Below the pieces are notes generated by a model. The model was not told the DNA's origin, ran no database searches, and worked only from the letters and a program-made list of their open reading frames with translations. A stretch of DNA of 5,099 nucleotides from an uncultured Bacillota bacterium (GTDB lineage: Bacteria > Bacillota_I > Bacilli_A > RF39 > UBA660). Positions 5,099 through 5,099 of the stretch are shown here, piece after piece (the stretch's first letter is position 1; each line of letters starts with the position of its first letter). Location of the stretch: contig CAJKKJ010000084.1 in NCBI GenBank assembly GCA_905200435.1, positions 1-5,099 of the forward strand, read 5' to 3'. The position numbers and the translations under genes are program-made.

Positions 5099-5099
5099 A

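Noticed and set aside
1..5099. CRISPR array, tRNA, integrase, insertion sequence or toxin-antitoxin operon
   Set aside because: No regularly spaced direct repeats, cloverleaf, recombinase motifs or terminal inverted repeats were seen on either strand.

Overview
This window looks like part of a tailed-phage (or prophage) genome from a low-GC Gram-positive host, most likely a Clostridium-like member of the Bacillota. The grounds are very AT-rich DNA, strong GGAGG-type ribosome binding sites, tightly packed genes nearly all on the minus strand, and a recognisable terminase large subunit. No host gene, tRNA, integrase or CRISPR array is visible.

The minus strand is read from right to left. At the right edge is the C-terminal end of a small zinc-ribbon protein (4943-5098). 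A structured gap of about 140 bases follows (4805-4942), holding two adjacent stem-loops and a weak candidate promoter. Next is a short operon: an HU/IHF-like DNA-binding protein (4502-4804), a mini P-loop protein (4179-4481) and a 63-residue protein of unknown function (3971-4162). It ends in a clear intrinsic terminator (3932-3962). A calcineurin-like metallophosphoesterase with an N-terminal helical, possibly DNA-binding, region follows (2786-3913) and ends in its own terminator (2747-2777).

The 193-base gap 2593-2785 is the most intriguing non-coding stretch. It has a long-stem terminator-like hairpin a few bases before the ribosome binding site of the next gene, an outer pairing that could hide that site, a perfect 11-bp inverted repeat, and a possible 35-codon gene on the plus strand. 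Left of it lies the packaging pair: a putative small terminase subunit or its positional equivalent (1747-2592), and the large terminase subunit, ATPase plus nuclease (9-1757), overlapping by about 11 bases. The first eight bases are the ribosome binding site of the next late gene, outside the window and by phage gene order probably the portal.

The region is therefore a junction between DNA-handling genes (HU-like protein, nuclease/phosphatase) and the late packaging module. Two of the terminators sit so close to the next ribosome binding site that no promoter fits between them, so expression across them probably needs read-through or antitermination. The genes are of known phage types and I see no complete new system. 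The points worth following are the leader structures, the plus-strand mini-ORF, the eroded zinc ribbon of the small terminase candidate and the atypical HU-like protein.
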